In this document: piece by piece, positions 62,937 to 64,000 of the stretch
Layout of the letters: each line of letters begins with the position of its first letter
Numbering within the stretch: the stretch's first letter is position 1
From: Flavobacterium luteolum
GTDB taxonomy: Bacteria; Bacteroidota; Bacteroidia; Flavobacteriales; Flavobacteriaceae
NCBI RefSeq assembly: GCF_027111275.1
Contig: NZ_CP114286.1
Coordinates: forward strand, 3,892,501 to 3,956,500
DNA length: 64,000 nt
Direction of reading: 5' to 3'
Position numbers and translations under genes: made by a program
The notes under the pieces: model-generated
Seen by the model: only the letters and a program-made list of their open reading frames with translations
Databases searched by the model: none
What the model was told of the DNA's origin: nothing

Positions 62937-64000
62937 ATGAATGCAAAAAAAATTGCCTTGCTTGCCGTTTTCTTTATTTTAGGAAATCAGGGTTATTGTC
63001 AAAAAGACAAAACGTTTAATATTAAAAAACAGTTAGATTATTGCGCAGAACAAGCTTCTAAAACTTTAAAAGTAATTCCAAGCGACGGTACTTCTCCGAG
63101 AACAGTGCCAAACGGAAGTAAAGAATGGAAATTTGTCGGTTATAAAGACTGGACAAGCGGATTTTGGCCTGGAGAATTGTGGTTTTTATATGAAGCTACA
63201 AAAGATAAAAAATGGGAGAAAGAAGCTGATAAATTCAGTCGCTTTTTAACGCCTCTATCAGTAAGCAAAGCTGCGGATCACGATTTAGGTTTTCAGATTT
63301 TTAATAGTTTTGGAAATGGATATAGATTGACTAAGAATCCAGAGTACAAACAAATTATTTTAAAAACAGCCGATACGTTGGCAACACTTTTTAATCCGAA
63401 AGTGGGAACAATCCAATCTTGGCCTCATAATAAAATGGGCGGACACAATACTATTATAGATAATATGATGAATTTGGAGCTTTTGTTTTGGGCTTCAAAA
63501 AATGGCGGAAGTAAAAGTTTATACGATATAGCGGTTAAACATGCCGAAACCACATTGGCCAATCATTTTAGGTCAGATAATACTTCGTATCATGTTATAA
63601 TTTACGATTACGAAACTGGAAAAAAGATAAAAGGAAGAACAGCGCAAGGATACAGTGATGATAGTATGTGGGCGCGTGGTCAGGCTTGGGCGATTTACGG
63701 TTTTACAATGACTTACAGAGAAACAAAAGACGTTAAGTTTTTAGATTTTGCCCATAAATTAGCACGTGTTTATTTGGATAAATTAACTACCGAAGATTTG
63801 GTTCCGTATTGGGATTTTAATGCGCCAAATATTCCTAACGAACCTCGAGATGCTTCGGCGGCAGCGATTGTTTCGTCTGCACTTTTAGAATTAAGTTCGT
63901 ATACAAAAGATAAGAATTTAAAAGATGAATATTTGACAAAAGCTAAAAAGATGATCGTTTCGCTTTCAGATAATTATCAGAGTCATGATGTCAATTCGGC
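62937..64000 (+). CDS. Glycoside hydrolase family 88, unsaturated uronyl hydrolase (3' end cut)
   Basis: The first 354 residues of an exported (alpha/alpha)6-barrel enzyme. Signal peptide MNAKKIALLAVFFILGNQGYC (the Cys could be lipidated, not certain), then DWTSGFWPGELWF, catalytic Asp in IIDNMMNLELLFWAS and second Asp in GYSDDSMWARGQAWAIYGF, all standard for GH88. Such enzymes remove the unsaturated uronic acid left by polysaccharide lyases acting on glycosaminoglycans, ulvan or similar polymers. It stands alone at the window edge, so its PUL partners, if any, lie beyond it. Confidence 0.9.
   Translation, partial: MNAKKIALLAVFFILGNQGYCQKDKTFNIKKQLDYCAEQASKTLKVIPSDGTSPRTVPNGSKEWKFVGYKDWTSGFWPGELWFLYEATKDKKWEKEADKFSRFLTPLSVSKAADHDLGFQIFNSFGNGYRLTKNPEYKQIILKTADTLATLFNPKVGTIQSWPHNKMGGHNTIIDNMMNLELLFWASKNGGSKSLYDIAVKHAETTLANHFRSDNTSYHVIIYDYETGKKIKGRTAQGYSDDSMWARGQAWAIYGFTMTYRETKDVKFLDFAHKLARVYLDKLTTEDLVPYWDFNAPNIPNEPRDASAAAIVSSALLELSSYTKDKNLKDEYLTKAKKMIVSLSDNYQSHDVNS

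Overview
The window reads as a chromosome segment of a Flavobacterium-like member of the Bacteroidota. Evidence is low GC, a SusC/SusD pair, a type IX secretion C-terminal domain, Bacteroidota promoters of the TTG-N17-23-TAnnTTTG type, and families such as DUF3810, DUF4268 and CbpA/CbpM. I saw no rRNA, tRNA, CRISPR array, transposase or phage gene. The window opens inside a CLC-type channel gene and closes inside a GH88 gene.

Region 1 (1-10.9 kb) is housekeeping: a CLC(F)-like transporter, a Rid-family protein, the cbpA/cbpM chaperone pair, two exported proteins, guaA, two large LysM proteins (the second carrying a periplasmic-binding-protein fold) and a translationally coupled OsmC protein.

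Region 2 (11-36.6 kb) is a polysaccharide utilization locus (PUL) built around a LacI-family regulator at 29.8-30.9 kb. Leftward run susC, susD, an arylsulfotransferase-like lipoprotein, a TsdA-like dihaem cytochrome, a GH123-related hydrolase, a DUF5107-TPR protein, an M1 aminopeptidase and a GH109-type enzyme. Rightward run a galactokinase-family GHMP kinase, a sugar nucleotidyltransferase, a FucP/NagP-type transporter and a NagB-PIG-L fusion. The susC and kinase promoters carry nearly identical cassettes of about 85 bp, each with two 14-bp palindromes 23 bp apart, so one regulator probably controls both arms. The enzymes point to an N-acetylgalactosamine-rich glycan or glycopeptide as substrate.

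Region 3 (36.8-62.5 kb) is mostly core functions: small membrane proteins, pyrG, yidC, a MORN-like exported protein, an exported PEP/pyruvate-binding protein, mnmA, a type IX-secreted subtilase, a nitronate monooxygenase-like enzyme, a NUDIX hydrolase, a PlsC-like acyltransferase, an ECF sigma factor with a membrane partner, a DUF3810 protein, pepD, a cupin, a DEAD-box helicase, rdgB and an ABC exporter. The last kilobase begins a GH88 gene, possibly the edge of another glycan locus.

Intergenic regions are rich in short repeats of at least five families: arrays of a degenerate octamer around terminators, a 110-bp element with perfect 30-bp terminal inverted repeats, CCACAGATT elements, CCACGAATTTCGC elements, and an 18-bp palindrome nested in two larger inverted repeats. 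Strongest leads are the twin regulatory cassettes, the possible Leloir-like GalNAc route encoded beside them, and the repeat families.
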